Shown here one piece after another: positions 57,840 through 64,000 of a stretch of DNA of 64,000 nt. A model generated the notes under the pieces. That model did no database searches. It saw only the letters and a list, made by a program, of their open reading frames with translations, and was not told the origin of the DNA. Each line of letters begins with the position of its first letter. The stretch's first letter is position 1. The stretch is from the NCBI RefSeq assembly GCF_010731855.1, contig NZ_AP022620.1:3782001-3846000 (forward strand), read 5' to 3'. The DNA is from Mycolicibacterium anyangense. Its GTDB lineage: Bacteria; Actinomycetota; Actinomycetes; Mycobacteriales; Mycobacteriaceae. A program made the translations under genes and the position numbers.

Positions 57840-58660
57840 TCGGGCCCGGGGACGGTCAAGCCGTTCTGCAGCCAGGCCTTGGTGCGGCCGGGGTGGTTGG
57901 TCGCGATCCAACCGACGCCGAGGTCACGGCAGTAACCGACATCCTCGTAGTGGTCGACGGTCCAGCAGTACATGGCGCGGCCCTGCGCGGCGGCGCGGTC
58001 GACGAGTTCGGGGTGCTCCCGAAGGGTGGCGATCGACGGGCCGACCGCTGTGGCTCCGACCGTGGTGGCCGCACTGCCGCCGAGATACCGCGAGGTCTCC
58101 CCGAGTAGCACGGTCGGAAGGAGCGGGGCAGCGCGCCGGATCCGCCATACCGCGGCGGCCGAGAACGACATCACCACGGCGCGGGAGAGATCGGCCGACG
58201 GCGGAGCGGCGATGCCGTAGCGGTGCAGCAGCGCCAGCACCTTGCTCTCCACCAGTGCGCCGTAGCGCACCGGGTGTTTGGTCTCGATGAAGAGCTTGAC
58301 CGGACGGTTCCAGTCCAGCACCAGACGCACCAGATCGTCGAGGGTGAGCAGCCCGGTGTCCCCGAGCGTGCCGTCGGCCCGCCAACTGCTGTGCCAGGCG
58401 CCCCACTCCAACCGTTTCAGATCGGCCAGGGTCATCTCGCTGACCAGGCCACTGCCGGTCGAGGTGCGATCGACCCGCCGATCATGCACACACACCAGGT
58501 GGCCGTCGCGGGTCAACCGCACATCGCATTCCACCCCGTCGGCGCCCTCCTGCAGGGCGAGCTCGTAGGCGGCCAGGGTGTGTTCGGGGCGGTCTGCCGA
58601 CGCGCCGCGGTGGGCCACCACGAAAGGGTGCCCGCCGAACGCTCCGTCGGCCGTCGTCAT
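57836..58660 (-). CDS. glpQ1: Glycerophosphodiester phosphodiesterase GlpQ1
   Basis: The 274-residue protein starts at ATG 58660 and has the same length as Rv3842c as I recall it. GDPD motifs are FVVAHRGASADRPEHTLAAY (catalytic histidine, metal ligand glutamate), GADGVECDVRLTRDGHLV (metal ligands, second histidine nearby in CVHDRRVDRTS) and the lysine in FIETKHPVRYG. It hydrolyses glycerophosphodiesters to glycerol-3-phosphate and an alcohol. There is no signal peptide, so it is cytoplasmic. The upstream frame to 58696 reaches into the neighbouring gene. It is five bases from the Rv3843c-like stop, so the two are likely co-transcribed. Confidence 0.95.
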   Translation of the reverse strand: MTTADGAFGGHPFVVAHRGASADRPEHTLAAYELALQEGADGVECDVRLTRDGHLVCVHDRRVDRTSTGSGLVSEMTLADLKRLEWGAWHSSWRADGTLGDTGLLTLDDLVRLVLDWNRPVKLFIETKHPVRYGALVESKVLALLHRYGIAAPPSADLSRAVVMSFSAAAVWRIRRAAPLLPTVLLGETSRYLGGSAATTVGATAVGPSIATLREHPELVDRAAAQGRAMYCWTVDHYEDVGYCRDLGVGWIATNHPGRTKAWLQNGLTVPGPD

Positions 58661-58664
58661 AGAC

Positions 58665-59726
58665 CTATGCTGCCGGTTCCTGTCGCTCCGACTCAACCGC
58701 TGGGGAAGATTCGGATTCGTCGGGCGCCGGTTCCTGCCCGACCTTCTCGTCGGCCTTCTCGTCGGCGACCACCACCCAGCGGTGCAATGGCCGCTCCACC
58801 GGCTTGCGGACGAAGCCGTCGAACACCCGCCACACCAGCAGCACGGTCGCCAGCCCGACCAGGTAGGCGATGATCACCGTGACGGTGTTGTCGGCGATTC
58901 CCTGCGGCTCGGTGGTGAAGCTGGTGGCGATACCGAAGATCGAGATGCCCGTGGAAAACACCCAGGCGACCCACCACGCGGTGATCGACGGGCGTAGCCG
59001 CGCATGCGAGTCCTCCGCGTGCGCCAGTTCGATCACGAAGACCGGCGCCCAGACCAGATTGACCACCGGCACCAGGCACCCGGCCCACAGCGCCCACGCC
59101 GGGCGGGGGTCGTCCTGGCCGCGGAACTGGTACACCGCGGACCGCCGGGCGATCAGCCACGACGTCATCACGATGGCCGCCAGGATCACCGCGACGATCG
59201 CGGCCAGGCTGATCACCACACCGAGCCACAGCGCAGCGCCCGCGACCAGCGGCGGCAGCAGCGTGGTGCGGTTGATCAGCAACAGCACGTATCGAACGAT
59301 GTGGATGACGGCGGCAACGCCGAAAATGGTGGCCGCCGACAGCAGGGCGGCGCGCACGGTGGTGGGTTGCGGACCCTGCTTGGTGGCGGTGTGCTCCGCG
59401 TCAGCCGGTGACGCCAGGGGGTCCACGAGCCCCCAGCGCGGAATGGTGAAGTAGCGCGGCGTCGGCCCCAGCGGGCGACGGCGGCGGCGCGGCGGCGGGG
59501 GCGGCCCGGGCCGGACGGCGATCCAGCGGAATCCGGCCGGCGGACGCTGCGGGTTGGCCGGCGGCGCCGGCGGCCGGGTCTGCGGCGGCGTGGCGGTGCG
59601 CGGGCTCCACTGCGGTTCGGGCGGATTGACCGGCGCCATCAGCGCCCCGTTGCACCGGGGGCACCAGGCGCGCTGCCGATCGCGCACGTTCCACCGCGTC
59701 CCGCACTGGGAACACACCTGAATCAC
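58665..59726 (-). CDS. DUF4328-like membrane protein with N-terminal zinc ribbon (Rv3843c-like)
   Basis: The 353-residue protein begins with a zinc ribbon (CSQCGTRWNVRDRQRAWCPRC). A proline-rich linker (about 35-85) and a membrane domain with about six helices follow. That domain contains WALWAGCLVPVVNLVWAPVF, matching the DUF4328-type family. The C-terminal tail is acidic and Glu/Ser-rich. The start is GTG 59726. Position and size fit Rv3843c. The upstream region carries a cluster of DnaA-box-like sequences. No function is known. Confidence 0.85.
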   Translation of the reverse strand: MIQVCSQCGTRWNVRDRQRAWCPRCNGALMAPVNPPEPQWSPRTATPPQTRPPAPPANPQRPPAGFRWIAVRPGPPPPPRRRRRPLGPTPRYFTIPRWGLVDPLASPADAEHTATKQGPQPTTVRAALLSAATIFGVAAVIHIVRYVLLLINRTTLLPPLVAGAALWLGVVISLAAIVAVILAAIVMTSWLIARRSAVYQFRGQDDPRPAWALWAGCLVPVVNLVWAPVFVIELAHAEDSHARLRPSITAWWVAWVFSTGISIFGIATSFTTEPQGIADNTVTVIIAYLVGLATVLLVWRVFDGFVRKPVERPLHRWVVVADEKADEKVGQEPAPDESESSPAVESERQEPAA

Positions 59727-59888
59727 CGCACCAGCCTAGCGAGGACCACTGCGGCGGGTGGCGAAGCGACCGGCCACACCGTCGATCCACCCGGCGCCAG
59801 AGGCAGCGACGAATTTCGCAGCTTTCCGGCCTCGGGTTCTGGCACGCGGTGCCGCTTGAACCGCGGCCACGCCACAGCAATGTCTGGG

Positions 59889-59988
59889 CTATCCACAGTT
59901 TCCACAGCCTTATCCACAGGCTGTTCGACCAGTAAAGGGCCACTTAGCGCACCATGGACGCGTGTGAGCGGCGCCAACTTGTGGATAA
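59889..59988. promoter_or_regulatory. Cluster of DnaA-box-like 9-mers
   Basis: Two perfect TTATCCACA boxes (59910-59918 plus strand, 59980-59988 minus strand) and two near matches (59889-59897, 59898-59906) fall in a 100-base stretch. The window has no dnaA or dnaN, so this is not the recognisable dnaA-dnaN origin. It may titrate DnaA or regulate the flanking divergent genes. Confidence 0.55.
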
Positions 59989-60241
59989 CCAGGGGGCGTG
60001 TGGGCGAGCCGATCAACAGGTTGATCACGGCTGAGCGAAATTCGTTGGTCCTCTAACGGCCTGACCCCTGCCCGCGACGCGCCGCACGACACGCCGGGCA
60101 CCCCCGGGAGGCCGGCCGGGATCCGGATACCCGGCCACCCAGCGGATCAATCATCGACTTCTGGGCGGCCACCAGAGCCGGTGTCAGACAGGATTTTCCT
60201 CCGGCTGCACGAGGGGTTATGATCGCGCTCACACTCGGTTC

Positions 60242-60257
60242 TGTGACATATTTCACC
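60242..60257 (+). promoter_or_regulatory. CRP-like binding site
   Basis: TGTGACATATTTCACC matches the Rv3676-type CRP consensus TGTGA-N6-TCACA at nine of the ten fixed positions (last base C instead of A). It lies 37 bases upstream of the ATG of the 52-codon membrane ORF, a plausible position for either activation or repression. Confidence 0.5.
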
Positions 60258-60294
60258 GGGAGCGCTGGTTGAACACACAGGTCAGGACGGTTTG

Positions 60295-60453
60295 ATGGCG
60301 TCGCACTCTTTCGGGCAGCAGTCCGCGTCGCAGTCATCGCAGTGGTACGTGCCATCGTCGACCTGCAACCGCTCGTACTTGATGGCCGCCATGCGGGCCA
60401 GCGTCATCGCTCTGGTCCTGCTGGGCATCCTGGCGCTGATCGTCCTGTTCTGA
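60295..60453 (+). CDS. Small single-pass membrane protein (52 residues)
   Basis: The frame from ATG 60295 to TGA 60453 codes 52 residues. It has a polar Ser/Gln-rich front (MASHSFGQQSASQSSQWYV), a single cysteine, and a C-terminal hydrophobic helix (ASVIALVLLGILALIVLF), so it looks like a tail-anchored microprotein. AGGACGG lies just upstream as a ribosome binding site, and a CRP-like site precedes it. The helix pattern argues against a chance frame. I do not recognise the family; it would be missed by length-limited gene finders. Confidence 0.6.
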   Translation: MASHSFGQQSASQSSQWYVPSSTCNRSYLMAAMRASVIALVLLGILALIVLF

Positions 60454-60624
60454 TCCGCCGGTAGATTCCGGGCGCGTGCTCGACGTCGGCATTCCGGACG
60501 TCTGCTGTTCGCACACCGTTAGCACTCGTGTCCTCTTGCGTGCCAGCCACACGGTGCCGCATCCTGGTCCGAACCGACCCGCTGTCGTGTCGCACCAAGA
60601 CGTACTGAGTGTCGCGGAGGCGAG

Positions 60625-61158
60625 ATGGAAACTGGATCCGGGCGCGCGGTTGAAGTCGCCCCCTTTCACTCTCGTGGCGCCCTGAAGGGCTTCGTGGTAT
60701 CCGGCCGCTGGCCCAACTCCACCAAGGAATGGGCGCAACTGCTGATGGTCGCCGTGCGGGTGGCGTCCCTTCCCGGACTGCTCTCCACCACAACGATTTT
60801 CGGCGTTCGAGAAGAACTCCCGGACAAGCCGCAGCCGGGAACCGTGGGCCTGGTCCTCGCCGAGGGCACCGTGGTCGGCGAATCCGCGGTGGCACCAGGG
60901 CATTTCGCCGATCGCCAGCCGCCAGCACTGCTGATGCTGCATCCGCCCTCGGAAACCACGCCGTCGTTGCCGGAATGCTCTGGCGCGGCGTCGGGATGCG
61001 TGCTGCTGCCCGGTCTTCCACACCTGGGCCTCGAACACCGCGCGGCCTGGGTCGAGGCAGAGTCGGACGGGACCATCACGAGCATGGTCAGCCGGGTGGG
61101 TGTCGACCCGATCAGTCACCCCGACACCGCGATACTCGCGATGCTGCTGGCGGCATAG
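60625..61158 (+). CDS. Conserved hypothetical protein (Rv3847-like)
   Basis: The 177-residue protein starts at ATG 60625 with GGAGG five bases upstream, and its size equals that of Rv3847 as I recall it. It has no signal peptide. Segments include FHSRGALKGFVVSGRWPNST, EWAQLLMVAVRVASLPGLLS, GTVGLVLAEGTVVGE and a C-terminal VDPISHPDTAILAMLLAA. It looks like a single mixed alpha/beta domain. Function is unknown. In M. tuberculosis it follows sodA; sodA is not present here. The antisense open frame over the same bases is not credible. Confidence 0.82.
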   Translation: METGSGRAVEVAPFHSRGALKGFVVSGRWPNSTKEWAQLLMVAVRVASLPGLLSTTTIFGVREELPDKPQPGTVGLVLAEGTVVGESAVAPGHFADRQPPALLMLHPPSETTPSLPECSGAASGCVLLPGLPHLGLEHRAAWVEAESDGTITSMVSRVGVDPISHPDTAILAMLLAA

Positions 61159-61729
61159 CGCGATTCGGCGGTCCGGTTTCCCGGCGCCGTTTCCCGCGCC
61201 GAGCAGATGCCCCGCGTCCCTCTCGGGCTGGCGGCACTGAGCCACGCGACGAACGGTCCCGCGGTCGTGCGCGCCAGACCCGGTGACGCGTCCGCGCCGG
61301 CCTGAAGGGCCTCGCACTCGCTGCGTTTTTTATCGAACCAGGCGGCATGACCAGGCCCGCATTGGCTGCTGACACCCGCGGCATCTACCGACAGCCTATT
61401 GAAACCGCTGTACAGCAAAGCGAATCGCGGGAGGCTCAGATTCCGCAGGTGGTTGCCCAGCGGTACCGCCGGTATCTCCGGGCGGTGCGGCGGCCCGAAT
61501 GCTGGGCCGTACCCGTCGCGACCACCGCATTCTTTGCCTACGGGCAGTCCGGCCGGGCTGGTGACGGGTCTCAGCTGGTTATCAGATTTGTTTGCCAGAT
61601 CGACATAAATGACCGCGCCCGTCAATTATGCGATAGTTTGCACTTGGTTGTCGGAGCATGTGTCGCTACGATGATCAGCAAATAAGCCAACGCAAACGAC
61701 CGCTGTTCCAGCATGTGGAGGTCAAAGGA
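61159..61729. other. 571-base gene-free leader region of espR
   Basis: I see no credible gene here; frames over it on both strands have ordinary non-coding character. The first 170 bases are very GC-rich, while 61580-61690 is AT-richer (for example TTATCAGATTTG and CAATTATGCGATAG), as expected for a regulatory region. A T6 run follows a very weak stem at about 61311-61331. The long region is consistent with complex control of espR. In M. tuberculosis the membrane gene Rv3848 lies here. Confidence 0.5.
61644..61672 (+). promoter_or_regulatory. Candidate espR promoter
   Basis: TTGGTT (61644-61649) and TACGAT (61667-61672) are spaced by 17 bases and resemble -35 and -10 elements of a housekeeping sigma factor. 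The -10 lies 57 bases before the espR ATG, leaving a short leader. Assigned by eye only. Confidence 0.35.
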
Positions 61730-62128
61730 ATGAGCACGACGTTCTCGGCGCGACTAAATCGCCTGTTCGACACGGTGTATCCGCCGGGCCGCGGTCCTCA
61801 TACCTCTGCAGAAGTGATCGCTGCGCTGAAAGCTGAAGGCGTCACCATGTCGGCCCCGTATCTGTCTCAGCTGCGCTCAGGCAACCGGACCAACCCGTCG
61901 ACCACCACCATGACCGCGCTTGCCAACTTCTTCCGGATCAAGCCGGCGTACTTCACCGACGATGAGTACTACGAGAAGCTCGACAAGGAGCTGACGTGGC
62001 TCGCCAACATGCGTGACGAGGGTGTGCGGCGGATTGCCGCGCGCACGGTCGGACTCTCCCCCGAAGCCCAGCAGGACATCGTCTCCAAGGTCGATGAGCT
62101 GCGCCGTCGGGAGCACCTCGACGATTAG
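61730..62128 (+). CDS. espR: Nucleoid-associated regulator EspR
   Basis: The 132-residue protein is the mycobacterial HTH regulator and nucleoid-associated protein that controls espACD and many envelope genes. The N-terminal helix-turn-helix domain reads FSARLNRLFDTVYPPGRGPH, then SAEVIAALKAEGVTMSAPYL and SQLRSGNRTNPSTTT. The C-terminal dimerisation helices end VDELRRREHLDD. ATG 61730 was chosen because GGAGGTCAAAGGA precedes it and the length equals Rv3849. The gene is followed on the opposite strand by a membrane-protein/ImmA-IrrE pair. It is expected to bind its own long leader. Confidence 0.97.
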   Translation: MSTTFSARLNRLFDTVYPPGRGPHTSAEVIAALKAEGVTMSAPYLSQLRSGNRTNPSTTTMTALANFFRIKPAYFTDDEYYEKLDKELTWLANMRDEGVRRIAARTVGLSPEAQQDIVSKVDELRRREHLDD

Positions 62129-62173
62129 CCCGTAGCCGGGCAGCCGTACCGCACGGCAACATCGAAGCGATGA

Positions 62174-63307
62174 TCAGGCGAGCGGCGTCCTCGCCAGCGC
62201 CTGGTACTGGCGGGCGATCTCCAGGATCCATTCCCGGTCGGAGTACGTCTCCGGCTGACGGAGCCATTCAAGGCCGGGAAAGTCACCGTAAGCGGCCGGC
62301 GTGGCCACCCGCGGCGTGTCGCGACCGGCATTGATCCACGCGGCGATCGCCGCCGCCTGTTCAGTCGGGCCGACGGCCGGTCGCCGGGCGTCGGTCAGCA
62401 CATCGAGGGCGTTCTCGGCCCGCCCGGCGTGCACGTGGTGCGCCGCGGTGGCCTCCAGGTACAACGCATCGGAGATCAGCGACAGGCGTTCGGCCACCCG
62501 GAACACCAGCGGGCCACGCGGGCGCTCACCGATGCCCACGTCAGGCTGACGACGTTCCAGTTCCTGGAGCAGCGGATCGATGAGCTTGAGCTCCCGGCGG
62601 CCGCCGAACCAGTCCTCGATGGCTGGCAGCAGCGATCCGGCCGCCACGATCGCCATGGCAGCACCGAGCAGCGTCGCCGCCGTCCCCACCCCAACCAGGC
62701 TGGTGCTGCCGGCGGCCCGGATCAGGCAGAAGGCACTGGCCGCGACGATCAGTGCGATACCCATGGTGAACACGAACAAGGCCCGGCCACGCCGGGTCCG
62801 GTTGGAGTGCCGCATGCCGGCCCAGAGCACCAAGGTCAACGTCAGGAAGACGTAGAGCAGCGGCAGCAACCACGGCAGCGAGGTGCTGGTGGAGCCGAGA
62901 TTGCGACGCAGATATTCCTGCGGCGCCATCTCGGACTGCTGTCCCTCGGCGAAGAACAGGACCAGGGTGACGACGGCGATGACCGCCGCGACCAGGTACT
63001 GGAACACCGCGACGCGACGCGTCGCCGCGGGGCTACGGGTGGAGGCAACGGTGGTGATCATGACGCAACTGCCCGCCGCGCAGCCGATCAGCGCGACCTG
63101 GCTCAGCCCGATCGAGATGTTGGGCCAGTGCAGCGTGGTGTCGATCAGCAGCGTCAGCGGCGGCCAGTTCAACGCCGCCACCAGGGCCAGGCTGCCCAGC
63201 GCGACGATCATCGCGGTACTGACCACCGATTGCTTGTTCACCAGGGCCCAGCCGATACGCAGGCCGGTGGCCATTCCCAGCAGGCCGGCGATCACCCAGA
63301 CGATCAA
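62174..63307 (-). CDS. MAB_1171c-type membrane protein with soluble C-terminus
   Basis: The 377-residue protein has about seven membrane helices in the first 240 residues and a helical cytoplasmic C-terminus (about 240-377; WFGGRRELKLIDPLLQELER, then RVAERLSLISDALYL). It resembles the actinobacterial family called MAB_1171c putative transporters. These occur beside ImmA/IrrE proteases; here the two genes overlap by 4 bases. The layout, a membrane sensor-like part plus cytoplasmic helices, would suit a signal-transducing partner of the protease more than a transporter (inference). Confidence 0.82.
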   Translation of the reverse strand: MIVWVIAGLLGMATGLRIGWALVNKQSVVSTAMIVALGSLALVAALNWPPLTLLIDTTLHWPNISIGLSQVALIGCAAGSCVMITTVASTRSPAATRRVAVFQYLVAAVIAVVTLVLFFAEGQQSEMAPQEYLRRNLGSTSTSLPWLLPLLYVFLTLTLVLWAGMRHSNRTRRGRALFVFTMGIALIVAASAFCLIRAAGSTSLVGVGTAATLLGAAMAIVAAGSLLPAIEDWFGGRRELKLIDPLLQELERRQPDVGIGERPRGPLVFRVAERLSLISDALYLEATAAHHVHAGRAENALDVLTDARRPAVGPTEQAAAIAAWINAGRDTPRVATPAAYGDFPGLEWLRQPETYSDREWILEIARQYQALARTPLA

Positions 63308-63795
63308 CCAAACGCCTCTCCGAGGCGGACTTGGACGATCGAGGAGCGGTCCGACGGGAGCCGGCCCAGCCGATAGAGCAACAACGCGGCGAAATCCTCG
63401 GCCTCCTGCTCGGCGTCCTCACCGCTGGGGCCCATACATCCGGTGCGCTGGTTGAGCATGTAGCCGATGAGGTCGTCGCTGGCCACTTCCGTCACGTCGC
63501 GCGCCGCTTCGGTGACGGGGGTGCCGAAATGGCCCAGGACCAAGTGCCCCAATTCGTGGGCCAGGGTGCGGTCCCAGGTCGGCAGCCCGTGCTGGATGAG
63601 GAAGACATCGTGATCGGCGTACTGCCGCCACTGTCCGCACACGCCCGGCGGAAGGTCGGCCATGGTGATCTCGATCGGCCTGCCCTGATGCTCGCTGACT
63701 GCGGCGACCAGCCGGCTCAGCGACACCTCGCCCTGTCGGGGAGCCAGGTCGAGCACGTCGTTGACCGCCTTGGTGACCTGGCGACTGGCCGACAT
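63304..63795 (-). CDS. ImmA/IrrE-family metallopeptidase
   Basis: The 163-residue protein has the IrrE/ImmA zinc motif in TLAHELGHLVLGHFG, with the third ligand glutamate in EAEDFAALLL. Characterised relatives cleave helix-turn-helix repressors: IrrE cuts DdrO in Deinococcus, and ImmA acts on ImmR in ICEBs1. Here no XRE repressor is fused or directly upstream within the window, but espR is 1.2 kb away. Its stop overlaps the start of the membrane gene by 4 bases. The start is ATG 63795. Confidence 0.92.
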   Translation of the reverse strand: MSASRQVTKAVNDVLDLAPRQGEVSLSRLVAAVSEHQGRPIEITMADLPPGVCGQWRQYADHDVFLIQHGLPTWDRTLAHELGHLVLGHFGTPVTEAARDVTEVASDDLIGYMLNQRTGCMGPSGEDAEQEAEDFAALLLYRLGRLPSDRSSIVQVRLGEAFG

Positions 63796-63843
63796 CTCAA
63801 CCCCTTCCCCAGTCGGCTGCCGGCCCGCTGGGGCGTGCCGTGA

Positions 63844-63999
63844 TCACCGCAGGAACCGTGCGGTTCCGGCAGCCCGCACCCCGTGACCGGCCCGTGCTTG
63901 GCGATATCCGAGCACACCGCCGAGCGCCGTCAGGGCGACGAGGCCGGCGAATCCGGGCAGGGCCAGCGCGGCGACCTCACCAATCTTGGCGTCCCGGAG
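63844..63999 (-). CDS. C-terminal end of a membrane protein (5' end outside window)
   Basis: A frame open to the right edge ends at TGA 63844. The visible 51 residues include one hydrophobic segment (EVAALALPGFAGLVALTALG) and a basic tail, GYRQARAGHGVR and AGTARFLR. It reads like the last helix and cytoplasmic tail of a membrane protein. It lies on the same strand as the ImmA/IrrE gene, 48 bases upstream of its start, and may be in the same operon. Family not recognised. Confidence 0.5.
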   Translation of the reverse strand, partial: LRDAKIGEVAALALPGFAGLVALTALGGVLGYRQARAGHGVRAAGTARFLR

Positions 64000-64000
64000 G

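Larger units (their letters stand above)
59727..60294. other. 568-base intergenic region with DnaA boxes and a CRP-like site
   Basis: No credible gene lies between the Rv3843c-like start and the 52-codon ORF. Four DnaA-box-like sequences occur within 100 bases: CTATCCACA (59889-59897), GTTTCCACA (59898-59906), TTATCCACA (59910-59918, perfect) and TGTGGATAA (59980-59988, perfect reverse). A CRP-like site is at 60242-60257. The middle part, about 60060-60200, is GC-rich with short palindromic runs such as CCGGGCACCCCCGGG but no clear RNA gene. In M. tuberculosis sodA and other genes occupy the interval up to Rv3847. Confidence 0.6.

Noticed and set aside
59985..60290. Possible structured RNA in the GC-rich intergenic stretch
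   Set aside because: Short palindromes are present but no consistent longer stem or known RNA signature.
60334..61317. 327-codon minus-strand frame over the Rv3847-like gene
   Set aside because: The plus-strand Rv3847-like frame has a ribosome site, expected length and folded-protein composition; the antisense product is Arg/Gln/Gly-rich.
61311..61331. Possible intrinsic terminator with T6 run
   Set aside because: The stem is only about four base pairs, too weak to support.
61116..61685. Several frames in the espR upstream region
   Set aside because: No ribosome sites, no domain pattern and non-coding composition; treated as regulatory.

Overview
The window is high-GC actinobacterial DNA (65% in one 60-base core stretch I counted). 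It matches the arabinogalactan/mycolic-acid chromosomal locus of a mycobacterium, in the gene order known from M. tuberculosis as roughly Rv3795 to Rv3849. A full MspA-family porin, a class known from fast growers, points to a fast-growing Mycolicibacterium-type organism. Genes are dense with many 4-base start/stop overlaps. I saw no rRNA, tRNA, CRISPR array or intact insertion sequence.

Layout. (1) 1-2127: C-terminal two thirds of EmbB. (2) 2166-14939: an accessory stretch in place of Rv3796-Rv3798. It holds an amino-acid permease, a membrane Ser/Thr kinase, an RDD protein, a small repeat protein, an MspA porin, an SCO6745-like protein, a GT39-type glycosyltransferase, a membrane esterase, an SDR remnant, a lipoprotein alpha-galactosidase and a molybdopterin oxidoreductase. 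(3) 15069-35893: the cell-envelope core. It comprises fadD32-pks13-accD4 (mycolic acid condensation), the Rv3802c-type lipase, a DUF732 lipoprotein, MPT51, two antigen-85 mycolyltransferases, and the tightly coupled set glf-glfT2-Rv3807c-ubiA-aftB (galactan and arabinan assembly). (4) 36140-43186: erp, the Rv3811 amidase, a HAD phosphatase, two acyltransferases, an Rv3818-like MBL-Rieske protein and an Rv3819-like protein. (5) 43183-45000: a lower-GC island (about 53% in two 60-base samples) of small genes that look like orphan toxin C-termini with immunity proteins, including a CdiI-type immunity gene. (6) 45029-49729: DUF5718-like gene, serS, Rv3835- and Rv3836-like genes, and the last gene of a four-gene set (lipoprotein, S53 peptidase, zinc-ribbon membrane protein, single-pass protein) that ends at 52871. 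(7) 53085-59726: Cys-rich small protein, phosphoglycerate-mutase-like gene, pheA, an IdeR-box-preceded DUF2470 gene, a CPBP protease, an LCP transferase, glpQ1 and an Rv3843c-like gene. (8) 59727-64000: DnaA-box cluster, a CRP-like site before an unlisted 52-codon membrane ORF, an Rv3847-like gene, espR, and a membrane protein plus ImmA/IrrE protease pair.

How it works together. Regions 1 and 3 build the mycolyl-arabinogalactan wall: Glf and GlfT2 make galactan, UbiA makes the arabinose donor precursor, EmbB and AftB add arabinan, FadD32-Pks13-AccD4 make mycolates, and the antigen-85 enzymes attach them. MspA, the LCP protein and the Rv3811 amidase also act in the envelope. The most unusual parts are the orphan toxin/immunity island, the espR plus ImmA/IrrE-membrane pair neighbourhood, and the regulatory sites around 54.9 kb and 59.9-60.3 kb. 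Family names come from sequence recognition without any database search.
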